NCBI GenBank assembly: GCA_040391605.1
Contig: JBEBXK010000006.1
Span: forward strand, 62,001-126,000
Length of the DNA: 64,000 nucleotides
DNA from: Vulgatibacter incomptus_A
GTDB lineage: Bacteria > Myxococcota > Myxococcia > Myxococcales > Vulgatibacteraceae
Direction: 5' to 3'
Made by a program: the position numbers and the translations under genes. This document shows, in pieces, positions 51,541 through 60,032 of the stretch. Within the stretch, counting starts at the first letter, position 1. Each line of letters starts with the position of its first letter. A model generated the notes under the pieces. It was not told the origin of the DNA. It worked only from the letters and a program-made list of their open reading frames with translations, and ran no database searches.

Positions 51541-52319
51541 TGGGCAGCGCCCGGCCAGTATTGAGCGTCGTCGGTGGGCCTCGGTCCGAAGATTGCCTGC
51601 CCGACGCGTACGACGGTGGCGCCCTCTTCGATGGCGACCTCATAGTCGCCCGACATGCCCATCGAGAGGCCCTCGAGGCCGGGGTGGACCTGCACGGCGT
51701 GGTCGCGAAGGGTGCGCAGGAGCCGGAAGCAGGCGCGCACCTTCTCCGTGTCCGAGCTGAAGAGCGCCAGGGTCATCAGGCCCCGGGGCTTCAAGCGGGG
51801 GTAGTCGGAGAGTCGTTCGACGAAGGGGAGGAGCTCGTCGGGCTGAAGCCCATATTTGCTGGATTCACCGGAGGTATTCACCTGGACGTAGACGTCGAGG
51901 TCGCGCCCCTCCACCTCCAGGCGACGATTCAGCTCGTTGGCGATCCGGGGCCTGTCGAGGGCGTGGAACTCGGAGGCGAAGCGGACGAGGGTGCGGACCT
52001 TGTTGGTCTGCAGGTGTCCGATGATGCTCCAGCGGATGGGCAGGTCGTCGAGCTCGGTCTGCTTGTCTCGGGCCTCCTGCAGCTTGTTCTCCCCCATCTC
52101 GGCGACGCCGGCGGCGAAGGCGAGGCGCAGGACGTGGGCCGGTACGGTCTTGGTGACCGGGAGGAGGCGGACCTCCTCCGGCCGCCGGCCCGCCCGGGCA
52201 CACGCCGCGGCGATACGCGCCTGGATCGCCTCGAGATTCGATTGGAATGATTCGGTCGGGCTGCCACCGAAGCGCGCGATGTCTTCTGCGGAGAGCACGA
52301 TCTCGGGCTGTGGGCTCAT
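51537..52319 (-). CDS. PLP homeostasis protein, YggS/PROSC family
   Basis: 260 residues from the ATG at 52319. Family motifs: LLPVTKTVPAHVLRLAFAAGV (Lys that binds PLP), EMGENKLQEARDKQTEL, RWSIIGHLQTNKVR, VYVQVNTSGESSKYGLQPDEL, LKPRGLMTLALF, LSMGMSGDYEVAIEEGATVVRVGQAIFG. It binds PLP without known catalysis and affects B6 and amino acid balance. The long frame beyond 52319 is an artefact. It is convergent with the lipoprotein gene. Confidence 0.95.
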   Translation of the reverse strand: MSPQPEIVLSAEDIARFGGSPTESFQSNLEAIQARIAAACARAGRRPEEVRLLPVTKTVPAHVLRLAFAAGVAEMGENKLQEARDKQTELDDLPIRWSIIGHLQTNKVRTLVRFASEFHALDRPRIANELNRRLEVEGRDLDVYVQVNTSGESSKYGLQPDELLPFVERLSDYPRLKPRGLMTLALFSSDTEKVRACFRLLRTLRDHAVQVHPGLEGLSMGMSGDYEVAIEEGATVVRVGQAIFGPRPTDDAQYWPGAAH

Positions 52320-52602
52320 TCGGGGCTGAGCTCTGGACGCGGAGGGCGAGCAAGGATCAACTGGTAGATCTCCATCTTTGGATCCGACGATGCGGCAGCC
52401 TGTCAGGATCGACCGCTTCGGCGACGATCTACCACGGGAGCGGCGAGGATACCGAGCGCCCCGGATCGCCGCCGGCCGGCGAACCCCCGGGGCCGCCTGG
52501 CCGCGCCTGCCGACGATCGCCTGGACGAGGCAGCCCGCGCGCTCCGACGACGGCCTGGAAGAGCAGCCCGCGACGGATCGCGCCCCGGCTGGAGGCGCTC
52601 GT

Positions 52603-54096
52603 TCAGCTCCTCCGAGGCAGCCGCACCTCGAAGGCCGTCCCCGCCTCGTCGCTGGACTCCAGCGAGATGGTGCCCCCATGGGCGAGGACGAACTGTCGGG
52701 TGATGTAGAGCCCGAGGCCGAGCCCCCGCGATCGCCGTTTGCGATCGGCGGTGCCACGGAACGGCTCGAAGACGACGGAACGCAAGGACTCGGGGATGGC
52801 GGGGCCGGCGTTGCGGATGTGAAGCGCCACCTCGTCGTCGGACCGACCGTCGACTCGCAGGTGGATCGGATGGTCGGGGGGCCCGTGATCGCAGGCATTG
52901 CCGATCAGGTTGGAGAGGACCTGGAAGAGACGATCCGGATCCCAGCGGCCGGTGGTATCGCCCAGGGTCTCCACCTGGAAGCGGCCTCGCGGCGCGGCGG
53001 CGCCGAGCAGCACCTGATCCAGGAGCTCGCAGAGGTTGGCGTCGTCGAGGCTGAGGGCGATGGTCCCGCCATTCTGGATCCGGGTCATGTCGAGGAGCTG
53101 GTCGATCATGCGCACCATCCGCGCGCCGCCGTCGAGGACCCGCTGGAGGGGCCTGCGGATCGACTGCTCGTCGGATCGGGAGAGGGCGAGCTGGGCTCCC
53201 AGCAGCATCGACCCCAGCGGGTTGCGCAGATCGTGTCCGAGGATCGCGACGAAGAGCTCGCGCATTCGCTCCGATTCCTTCTGCTCGGTCACGTCCAAGA
53301 CGAAGGAGACGGCGACGCCGTCGTGATCGACCAAGGCACCTCCGGCCAGGACGGGGACCTTATGGCCGCTCCGATGCAGGAGCTCCTGATGGAACGGACC
53401 GTAGCTGCCCTCCCGATCCAGCTGGTCGAGGGCGGTCTCGCCACCGCCGGAGAAGCCCGGAGGCACGAGCTCCAGGGTGGAGAGGAGGCCCTCCTCCAGA
53501 TCCGCCCGGGAATAGCCGACCAATTCGAGGAAGGCGTCGTTGGCGTCGACGATGTCGCGGTTCGGGCAGGTGTAGACGACCCCGATCATGCCCAGCTCGT
53601 AGAGGCTGCGGAACTTTGCCTCGCTCGCCTCGAGGGCCTTGCGCTGACGCTCCAGGGTGATGAAGACGTCGACCTTGCTGCGCAAGATCTCCACGTCGAT
53701 GGGTTTGAAGAGGAAGTCGACGGCCCCCGCCTCGTAGCCCCGGAAGATCCGCTGACGATCGCTGGAGCCCGCGGTGACGAAGATGATGGGCACGTGCCGG
53801 GTGCGCTCCACGCCGCGCATCAGGGCGGCGAGATCGAAGCCGTCCATCTCCGGCATCTGGACGTCGATGAGGGCCAGGGCGACGTCGCGGGTGAGGAGGA
53901 GCTCCAGCGCCTCGGGGCCCGAGCCCGCCGTGACGATGTCGACGTCGTCGCGGCGGAGGACCTGCTCCAGGGCGAAGAGGTTCTCGGGGAGATCGTCCAC
54001 GAGCAGGAGGGTGGGCCGCTCCTTGGGAGGGAGCCTCGGGCCCTCCCGGCTCGACGCGGACGAAGGGCTCGAGTCGGCGATCGCTGGCCTCATCAC
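52603..54096 (-). CDS. REC-PAS-histidine kinase
   Basis: 497 residues, starting with two ATGs overlapping the CheR stop. Receiver at ~29-145 (LLLVDDLPEN, phospho-acceptor D78 in LALIDVQMPEMDG, K131), PAS at ~160-275 (ASEAKFRSLYELGMIG, DANDAFLELVGYSRADLEEG), HisKA with H288 in LFVAILGHDLRNPLGS, HATPase at ~375-495 (NLIGNACDHG, SRGLGLGLYITRQFVLAHGG). No membrane segment: cytoplasmic. It could take phosphate on its receiver from the upstream hybrid kinase, making a relay. Confidence 0.93.
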   Translation of the reverse strand: MMRPAIADSSPSSASSREGPRLPPKERPTLLLVDDLPENLFALEQVLRRDDVDIVTAGSGPEALELLLTRDVALALIDVQMPEMDGFDLAALMRGVERTRHVPIIFVTAGSSDRQRIFRGYEAGAVDFLFKPIDVEILRSKVDVFITLERQRKALEASEAKFRSLYELGMIGVVYTCPNRDIVDANDAFLELVGYSRADLEEGLLSTLELVPPGFSGGGETALDQLDREGSYGPFHQELLHRSGHKVPVLAGGALVDHDGVAVSFVLDVTEQKESERMRELFVAILGHDLRNPLGSMLLGAQLALSRSDEQSIRRPLQRVLDGGARMVRMIDQLLDMTRIQNGGTIALSLDDANLCELLDQVLLGAAAPRGRFQVETLGDTTGRWDPDRLFQVLSNLIGNACDHGPPDHPIHLRVDGRSDDEVALHIRNAGPAIPESLRSVVFEPFRGTADRKRRSRGLGLGLYITRQFVLAHGGTISLESSDEAGTAFEVRLPRRS

Positions 54097-54917
54097 GCCA
54101 CCGCCCGAAAGATGTTGTCGTCGCGAGCGAACGCCTCGAAGCTGGCCCCGCCCTCGATGAAACGCAGCGACTCATGCTTTCCGAGCCCCACGAAACCCCT
54201 CGGGCAGAGCGAGTCGATGAAGAGGCCGAGGGTGCGGCTCTGCAATGATCTCTCGAAGTAGATGAGGACGTTCCGGCAGGAGATGAGCTGCACCTCGGCG
54301 AAGGCGGCGTCGGTGGCGAGGCTATGATCGGAGAAGAGGATACGTTGGCGAAGGTCGGCCGACATGGAGGCGCGGGCGTAGGCGGTCTCGTAGTAGTCGG
54401 AGAGGGAGGCGCGGCCGCCGGAGGCGAAGTAATTCTCGGAGAAGGCGCGGATGCGCTCGACGCCGTAGATGCCGGCTTCCGCGTCCCGGAGGCTCTGGGC
54501 GTCGATGTCCGTCGCGTAGATCTGGGTCCGATCCAGGAGCCCCTCTTCGTGGAGCAGGATCGCCATGGAGTAGGCCTCCTCGCCGGCACCGCAGCCGGCG
54601 ATCCACACCCGGAGAAACGGGTAGGTGGAGAGGATAGGGATCACCCGCTCGCGCAGGGTCCGCCAGTAGGTGGGATCACGGAAGAGGTCGCTGACCTGGA
54701 TGGTAAGGCAGGGGAGCAGCCTTGCGAAGGCCTCGGGGTCGTGGATCACCCGATCGAGGAGCGCGGTGGCCGTGGGGATCTCCAGCTTCTCCAGCGCCTG
54801 CGCGATCCGCCGCCGCAGCGACGCCCTCGCATACGAGCGGAAGTCGTAGTGATACGCGCGGTAGATCCCCTCCAGCAGGAGATCCAGCTCGAGCTCCCCC
54901 GGCTCTTGCGGGGTCAT
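54093..54917 (-). CDS. CheR-type protein-glutamate methyltransferase
   Basis: 274 residues from the ATG at 54917, overlapping the hybrid kinase stop by ATGA. N-terminal helical domain (YDFRSYARASLRRRI) and the SAM-binding core FLRVWIAGCGAGEEAYSMAILLHE, then QIYATDIDAQSLRDAEAGIY, and LISCRNVLIYFE. CheR methylates chemoreceptor glutamates. No MCP, CheA, CheW or CheB lies here, so it probably works in a non-chemotactic, kinase-linked system as in other 'CheR-in-sensor-operon' arrangements. Confidence 0.93.
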   Translation of the reverse strand: MTPQEPGELELDLLLEGIYRAYHYDFRSYARASLRRRIAQALEKLEIPTATALLDRVIHDPEAFARLLPCLTIQVSDLFRDPTYWRTLRERVIPILSTYPFLRVWIAGCGAGEEAYSMAILLHEEGLLDRTQIYATDIDAQSLRDAEAGIYGVERIRAFSENYFASGGRASLSDYYETAYARASMSADLRQRILFSDHSLATDAAFAEVQLISCRNVLIYFERSLQSRTLGLFIDSLCPRGFVGLGKHESLRFIEGGASFEAFARDDNIFRAVA

Positions 54918-57900
54918 CGGGGCATCCACACGCGCACCATGGAGAGCAACTTGTCGAGGACGATCGGCTTGGCGAGGTAGTCGTTGGCGCCGGCATCGAG
55001 GCATTCCTGCCGATCGTTGGGCATCGCCTTCGCCGTCAGGGCGATGATGGGGAGCTCGGCGTAGTGGGTCTGCTTGCGGATCTCGCGGGTGGCCGTCAGC
55101 CCATCCATCTCCGGCATCATGATGTCCATCAGCACGAGGTCCACGGGGGGGCCCCGGTGGATGCGGTCCAGGGCTTCCTTGCCGTTGCGGGCGATCTCGA
55201 TGGTGGCGCCCTTGGGCTCGAGGGCGCTGGTGAGGGCGAAGAGGTTCCGCACGTCGTCTTCCACCAGGAGGATCCGCCGCCCCTCGAAGATCGCCTCGCG
55301 ATCGCGGGCGACCTGGAGCATGCGGCGCTTCTCCGGGGGGAGCTCCGACTCCACCTGGTGCAGGAAGAGGGTGACCTCCTCGAGGAGGCGCTCCGGAGAT
55401 CGGGCCCCTTTGACGATGATCGACTTGGCGTGTTGCCGCAGCCGTCCCTCCTCCTCGGCGGTGAGCGCCCTCGCCGTGTAGACGATCACCGGAGGACACG
55501 AGGTCTCGTCTTCGCCCATCCTGGCGAGAAGATCGAAGCCGCTCGTCTCCTGGAGCATGAGATCGAGGACGACGCAGTCGAAGGTGGTGGAGCGCAGCTT
55601 CTCCAGCGCCTCGTCGGCGGTCGCCACCGAGGTGATCTCCACGCCGTCCACGTCGAGCAGCCGGTGGATGGCGTCGCGTTGGATGTCCTCGTCCTCGACG
55701 ACCAGGATCTTGCGGACGTGACGGGACAGGTGGGCCTCCAGCCGCGCAAAGGCCGCGGCCAGCTCCTCATGCTTCACGGGCTTGAGAGCGTAGCCGATCG
55801 CCCCCATCTCCAGGGCGACCTGCTGGTAGTCGTGGAGGGAGACCACGTGGATCGGGATGTGACGGGTCTCGGGGCCTCGCTTGAGGAGCTCGAGGACCGC
55901 GAGGCCCGAGTGGTCCGGGAGGCCGATGTCCAGCACGACGGCGACGGGACGGAACTCGCGTATGAGCTGTAGACCTTCTTCGGCGCTGCGGGCGACCACG
56001 CATCGGAAGTTGAGATCCCGGGCGAGGTCGCGAAGAATCGACGCGAAGATCGGATCGTCCTCGATGGCCAGGACGATCCGCGATGAGTCTCCCGGCGCGT
56101 CGCGATCGTCGTCGAAGGCGGCGATGGGCGCGCGGGGGGGAGCCGGATCGATGACCGGTCGGAGGGCGCCTGGGGCCGCGGCGGTCAAGGTGGGCTCGTT
56201 CCGGATCGCCTCCGGGCGCGTCGGCAGGGTGAGGATGAAGCGGCTCCCCTCCATGGGCGCGCTCTCCAGGCGGATGTCTCCGCCGAGGAGGAAGGCCAGC
56301 TCCCGGGAGATCGAGAGGCCGAGGCCGGTGCCGCCATGCCTGCGGCTGGTGGTGCCATCCGCCTGACGGAAGGCCTCGAAGATCACGGCGTGCTGATCGG
56401 AGGGGATTCCGATGCCGGTGTCCTCCACCGTGATCGCGACCTGCCCCGAGGCGGAGGGCGCTGCGCGCAGCTCGATCGATCCCTCCTGGGTGAACTTGAT
56501 CGCGTTCGAGAGGAGGTTGGTGAGGATCTGCTGGAGGCGCCGCGGGTCTGTCTCGACCGTCCCGGGACAGCCCGCGTCGATGGAGACACTGAGTGAGAGG
56601 TTCTTATCCTTGGCCATCTGCCGGAATCGGCCCTCGATCCCTTCGAGGTGCCGAGCGAGGTGGACCGGCTCGAGGTTCACCTCGGTCTTGCCCGACTCGA
56701 TCTTCGCGAGGTCGAGGATGTCGTTGATCAACGCGAGGAGGTCATTGCCGGCGGTGTAGATATTCGAGGCGAACTGGACCTGCTCCTCGCTGAGGTTGCC
56801 GGGCTTGTTGTCCGCGAGGAGCTTGGCGAGGATCAGGGTGCTGTTCAAGGGCGTGCGCAGCTCGTGCGACATATTCGCGAGGAACTCGGATTTATAGCGG
56901 CTCGAACGGCCGAGCTCGGAGGCCTTGCGCTGCAGCAGATCCCGCGTGAGGAGGAGCTGCTCCTGCTGGGCCTGGAGGGTGTGGGCCTGCTCCGTCAGCG
57001 TGGCGTTGGTCTCCTCCAGCTCGGCGTGTTGGGCCTCCAAACGCGCTTGGGAGGCCTTGAGCGCCTGGGTCTGCTCCTCGAGCTCCTCGTTGGTGACGGC
57101 CAGCTCGTGCTTCTGCTCCTGCAGCTCCTCGGCCTGCCGTCGGGTCTCCTCGAGGAGCTCGGCCTTGCGCATCCGCTGCCTCGCGGAGCGAAAGGCGACG
57201 CCGATGGGCTCCGCCGCCCTCTCCAGGAGGTCGCGTGACGCGGGGGACGGGGGTGAGAAGAAGCCCAGCTCGACGACGCCGGTGACGATCCCATCGGCTC
57301 GCGCCGGGACGATGACGAGGGTGCGGGGGATCGCGGCGCCGATCCCCGAGCGCACCTGGACGTAGTCCTCCGGGACGTCGTCGATGACCAGGGTCTGCGG
57401 CTCCGTCGCCGCCTGGCCTACGAGCGATTCCCCGATCGTGAAGGCTTTACTTGGGGTGATGGATGCGCCCATCGCGAAGCCGCCGCAGGGGATCAGCTCG
57501 CCGGAGTCGTTGATGATGAACGAACAGCTCAGCGGCGCACCCAGGTATCTCGCGAGGAACGACGCGATGTTCTTGCCGAGCTCCCGTAGCTCCTGCTCCC
57601 CGCGCATCACCAGGGCGAGCTCGGTGCGTCCCTGCTTGATCCAGTCTTCCTGCAGCATCCGGACCTTGTTCGCGACGAAGAGCCTGCCAAAGACGCCGAG
57701 CAGGCAGAGCACCACCATGATGATGCCGCGGTTCCAGGGAGCGAGGGCCGTGACCAGCGGATCGAGGACAGGCGCCGTGAGGAAGTAGCCGACGGCGACC
57801 AGGACGCTGGTCAGGAAGCCGAGGAGGAGAGGGAGCGCGGGGCGCGTGGACTGCAGGGAGAGGATCAGCGGGGCGACGTAGAGGGCCCAGACCGCGAGGC

Positions 57901-57994
57901 CGAGCTCTCCCATCGTGTCGAGGACGAAGGTGAGGGCGATCAGCGCGGCGATCAGAACGTAGAGTCCGGGCGATTGCTTGATGCGGCTCTGCAT
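54914..57994 (-). CDS. Membrane hybrid sensor histidine kinase with three receiver domains
   Basis: 1026 residues from the ATG at 57994 (AGGAGA upstream). About four membrane helices in residues 10-110, GAF domain ~130-270, coiled coil ~270-365 (heptad-like Q/E/L-rich), HisKA with H377 in FLANMSHELRTPLN, HATPase ~480-595 (NLLSNAIKF, GIGIP, GGTGLGLSI), then three receivers: ~640-755 (D689), ~762-878 (D811) and ~907-1022 (D957 in LVLMDIMMPEMDG). REC1 and REC2 lack the usual E-M-D-G sequence after Asp. It is the first gene of a three-gene signalling operon. Stimulus unknown. Confidence 0.95.
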   Translation of the reverse strand: MQSRIKQSPGLYVLIAALIALTFVLDTMGELGLAVWALYVAPLILSLQSTRPALPLLLGFLTSVLVAVGYFLTAPVLDPLVTALAPWNRGIIMVVLCLLGVFGRLFVANKVRMLQEDWIKQGRTELALVMRGEQELRELGKNIASFLARYLGAPLSCSFIINDSGELIPCGGFAMGASITPSKAFTIGESLVGQAATEPQTLVIDDVPEDYVQVRSGIGAAIPRTLVIVPARADGIVTGVVELGFFSPPSPASRDLLERAAEPIGVAFRSARQRMRKAELLEETRRQAEELQEQKHELAVTNEELEEQTQALKASQARLEAQHAELEETNATLTEQAHTLQAQQEQLLLTRDLLQRKASELGRSSRYKSEFLANMSHELRTPLNSTLILAKLLADNKPGNLSEEQVQFASNIYTAGNDLLALINDILDLAKIESGKTEVNLEPVHLARHLEGIEGRFRQMAKDKNLSLSVSIDAGCPGTVETDPRRLQQILTNLLSNAIKFTQEGSIELRAAPSASGQVAITVEDTGIGIPSDQHAVIFEAFRQADGTTSRRHGGTGLGLSISRELAFLLGGDIRLESAPMEGSRFILTLPTRPEAIRNEPTLTAAAPGALRPVIDPAPPRAPIAAFDDDRDAPGDSSRIVLAIEDDPIFASILRDLARDLNFRCVVARSAEEGLQLIREFRPVAVVLDIGLPDHSGLAVLELLKRGPETRHIPIHVVSLHDYQQVALEMGAIGYALKPVKHEELAAAFARLEAHLSRHVRKILVVEDEDIQRDAIHRLLDVDGVEITSVATADEALEKLRSTTFDCVVLDLMLQETSGFDLLARMGEDETSCPPVIVYTARALTAEEEGRLRQHAKSIIVKGARSPERLLEEVTLFLHQVESELPPEKRRMLQVARDREAIFEGRRILLVEDDVRNLFALTSALEPKGATIEIARNGKEALDRIHRGPPVDLVLMDIMMPEMDGLTATREIRKQTHYAELPIIALTAKAMPNDRQECLDAGANDYLAKPIVLDKLLSMVRVWMPR

Positions 57995-58174
57995 CGACGG
58001 TCTCCTGACGCAAAAGACGTCGGACGTCGGCGGATGGGAGGGGCGTCGACGTCCGGCTCGCGGCGGACATGGCTGTGAGTTGCAGGAGCAGACGCTACAG
58101 CGATGGGTATCCGGTGGGCAATGGAGGATTCGGCGATCGCCCAGGCCGTCACTATGAGTGTTGGATAGCAGACA

Positions 58175-59608
58175 TCATGCTGCCTGCTGTAGAGCTCGAT
58201 CGAGGCGGTCTCCGCCGATCCGGACAGCGGCGGCGATCCCGAGGAGGCCCGGCACGATCGCGACCAGGTAGGCCGCGCCGATGCTGCCGTGGGACGACCA
58301 GCCCCATGCGGCGGTCCAATCCACCGCGGCGCCGGCGAGCCCGGCACCCAACGCGATGCCAAGGTTCTCGGCTAGGTTGAGGGAGGAGGAGGTCTGCCCC
58401 TCCTGCCCCGGCGGCGCCAGGCCGAGGACGATCACGGAGAGGGTGGGGTAGACCAGACCCATCCCCAGCGCGGCGAGGGCCCAGCAGGCGATGGCCAGCG
58501 GGATCGGGACGCCCTCGAGGAGCACGGCGGCAGCGAGCAGCGCCACACCGGCCACCACCACCGAGAAGCCGACGACGGCGCGGCGCGAGCGGGTCGCCTC
58601 GCCGAAGGCGCCGTCCAGCCGGGCCTGGAGCCAGGTGCCGCCGAACCAGGTACACGCCGCCGCCGAGAGAGCGAGGCCGGCACCGCCGGGGGAGAGGCCT
58701 CGCAACGAGGTGAGGCCCAACGGCAGGAACGCCTCGGCGCCGAAGTAGCAGTAGCAGAGGAGCGCGCGGGTCAGCAGACCGGCGGGCAGTCCCGGCCGCG
58801 CGGAGAGGATCCCGACAGGGAGCAGATGGCGCCCGGCCTCTGCGGCGAGGCCGATCCCCAGGAGCGAGACGAGGGCGCCCGTCCAGGCGTGGTGGGAGAG
58901 GCCTGCCAGGAAGAGCCCCACGCCGGCGGCGAGCCGCAGCGCCCGCAGCAGGTTCCTCCCATCGAAGGGCTCCCGGCTGGACCTTCGTGCCCCTGCAGGC
59001 GTGATCCCTTCAGAGACGCCGAGCCGCCGCAGCGACGGCAGCATCAGCAAAGGCACGGCCAGCAGGAGGGGAATGAGGCCCAGGAAGACGGCGCGCCAGC
59101 TCAGATGATCCGCGAGGAGGCCCGCCACCGCGGGCCCGATCAGCGCGGGGAGCACCCACGCGCTGGAGATCAGGGCCATCACGCGCGCGCGCAGATGGTC
59201 GGGGAAGCCCAGGCGCACCGTGAGGTAGGCGGTGGTCATCACCGCCCCGCCTCCGAGCCCCTGGAGCGCGCGTCCGACGATGAAGGCGGGCCACGTGGTG
59301 GCGAGCCCCGCCACCAGGAGGCCGGCGGCGGCGAAGAGGAGGCCCGTGACGAAGGGCGCGCTCGGCCCCTTGGCGTCCGCCGCCTGGCCGGTGGCGATGG
59401 TCCCCACCACGTTGGCCAGCATGAAGGCGCTGAACGCCCAGCCATAGCCGCCGAGGCCGCCGAGCTCCCCCGAGACCACGGGGAGGATCGTGGCCACCGA
59501 CATCGCCTCGAAGGCGATCAGGGAGACGCTGATCACGACGCCGATGCAGAGCGCGCCGCGCCCCGAGCCAAAGAGGCTCTCCCGATCTCCACCTTCCGCT
59601 CGCGCCAC
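58175..59608 (-). CDS. MFS transporter, drug-proton antiporter type
   Basis: 477 residues from a GTG at 59608 (AGAGGAG 6 bp upstream). Twelve or more membrane helices. Signature of DHA2/EmrB-like exporters: ISLIAFEAMSVATILPVVS-like helix 1, FMLANVVGTIATGQAADAKGPS (loop 2-3), VGRALQGLGGGAVMTTAYLTVRLGFPDHLRARVMALISSAWVLPALIGPAVAGLL (helices 4-5). Exports small molecules, substrate unknown. It stands alone, with its promoter region shared with the divergent TonB receptor. Confidence 0.9.
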   Translation of the reverse strand: MARAEGGDRESLFGSGRGALCIGVVISVSLIAFEAMSVATILPVVSGELGGLGGYGWAFSAFMLANVVGTIATGQAADAKGPSAPFVTGLLFAAAGLLVAGLATTWPAFIVGRALQGLGGGAVMTTAYLTVRLGFPDHLRARVMALISSAWVLPALIGPAVAGLLADHLSWRAVFLGLIPLLLAVPLLMLPSLRRLGVSEGITPAGARRSSREPFDGRNLLRALRLAAGVGLFLAGLSHHAWTGALVSLLGIGLAAEAGRHLLPVGILSARPGLPAGLLTRALLCYCYFGAEAFLPLGLTSLRGLSPGGAGLALSAAACTWFGGTWLQARLDGAFGEATRSRRAVVGFSVVVAGVALLAAAVLLEGVPIPLAIACWALAALGMGLVYPTLSVIVLGLAPPGQEGQTSSSLNLAENLGIALGAGLAGAAVDWTAAWGWSSHGSIGAAYLVAIVPGLLGIAAAVRIGGDRLDRALQQAA

Positions 59609-59953
59609 GAAGCTCCTCTATCTGAATGTTCGTTGAAAAACGATCGGCCTTCGCGTCGGAGGCGAGTGGGCGCCAGCAAAGAGCGGTAGCGCGCAACGCG
59701 GGTGAAAAGCCCGCCCCTGGCTTTCAGAGCGCGATTGTTTCACAGGCTCTCTTGCGAACTCGAGTCGAGCCAACGCGAGGAGGAGCCGCAGCGCGCGGCG
59801 CCCATGAAGAGATCGCCCCCACCTTTCGGGAGGCATTCTTGAAACAGGATCGGAGCGCCTGCCCTTCCATCGGTAATGGGGATGCCCCCGCGCCGCGAAA
59901 CGCGGCCTTCCGTCGACGCCTTCGTAGCGATGGGGCGCTCGCGAGGAGATCGC

Positions 59954-59982
59954 TTGACAGCCTCCTTGGAGTGGCCTAGATC
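59954..59982 (+). promoter_or_regulatory. Promoter for TonB-dependent receptor gene
   Basis: TTGACA (59954-59959), 17-bp spacer, TAGATC (59977-59982): consensus -35 and a 4/6 -10. It lies about 50 bp before the receptor start, just upstream of the Fur-like box. The remainder of 59609-60032 shows no gene. Confidence 0.6.
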
Positions 59983-59996
59983 ATGGGTCATGATTT

Positions 59997-60011
59997 TGAG
60001 AATAGTTCTCA
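59997..60011. promoter_or_regulatory. Fur-box-like 7-1-7 palindrome
   Basis: TGAGAATAGTTCTCA: TGAGAA/TTCTCA arms; matches the 7-1-7 Fur-type pattern TGAnAAT-n-ATTnTCA with one mismatch. It lies between the promoter and the start of the receptor. A second palindrome ATCATGGGTCATGAT (59980-59994) overlaps the -10. Iron repression is inferred. Confidence 0.6.
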
Positions 60012-60032
60012 TAATCGCAAGACGGACCCAGG

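Noticed and set aside
52378..54261. 627-codon plus-strand frame opposite the REC-PAS kinase
   Set aside because: Antisense shadow of a gene with clear receiver, PAS, HisKA and ATPase domains.
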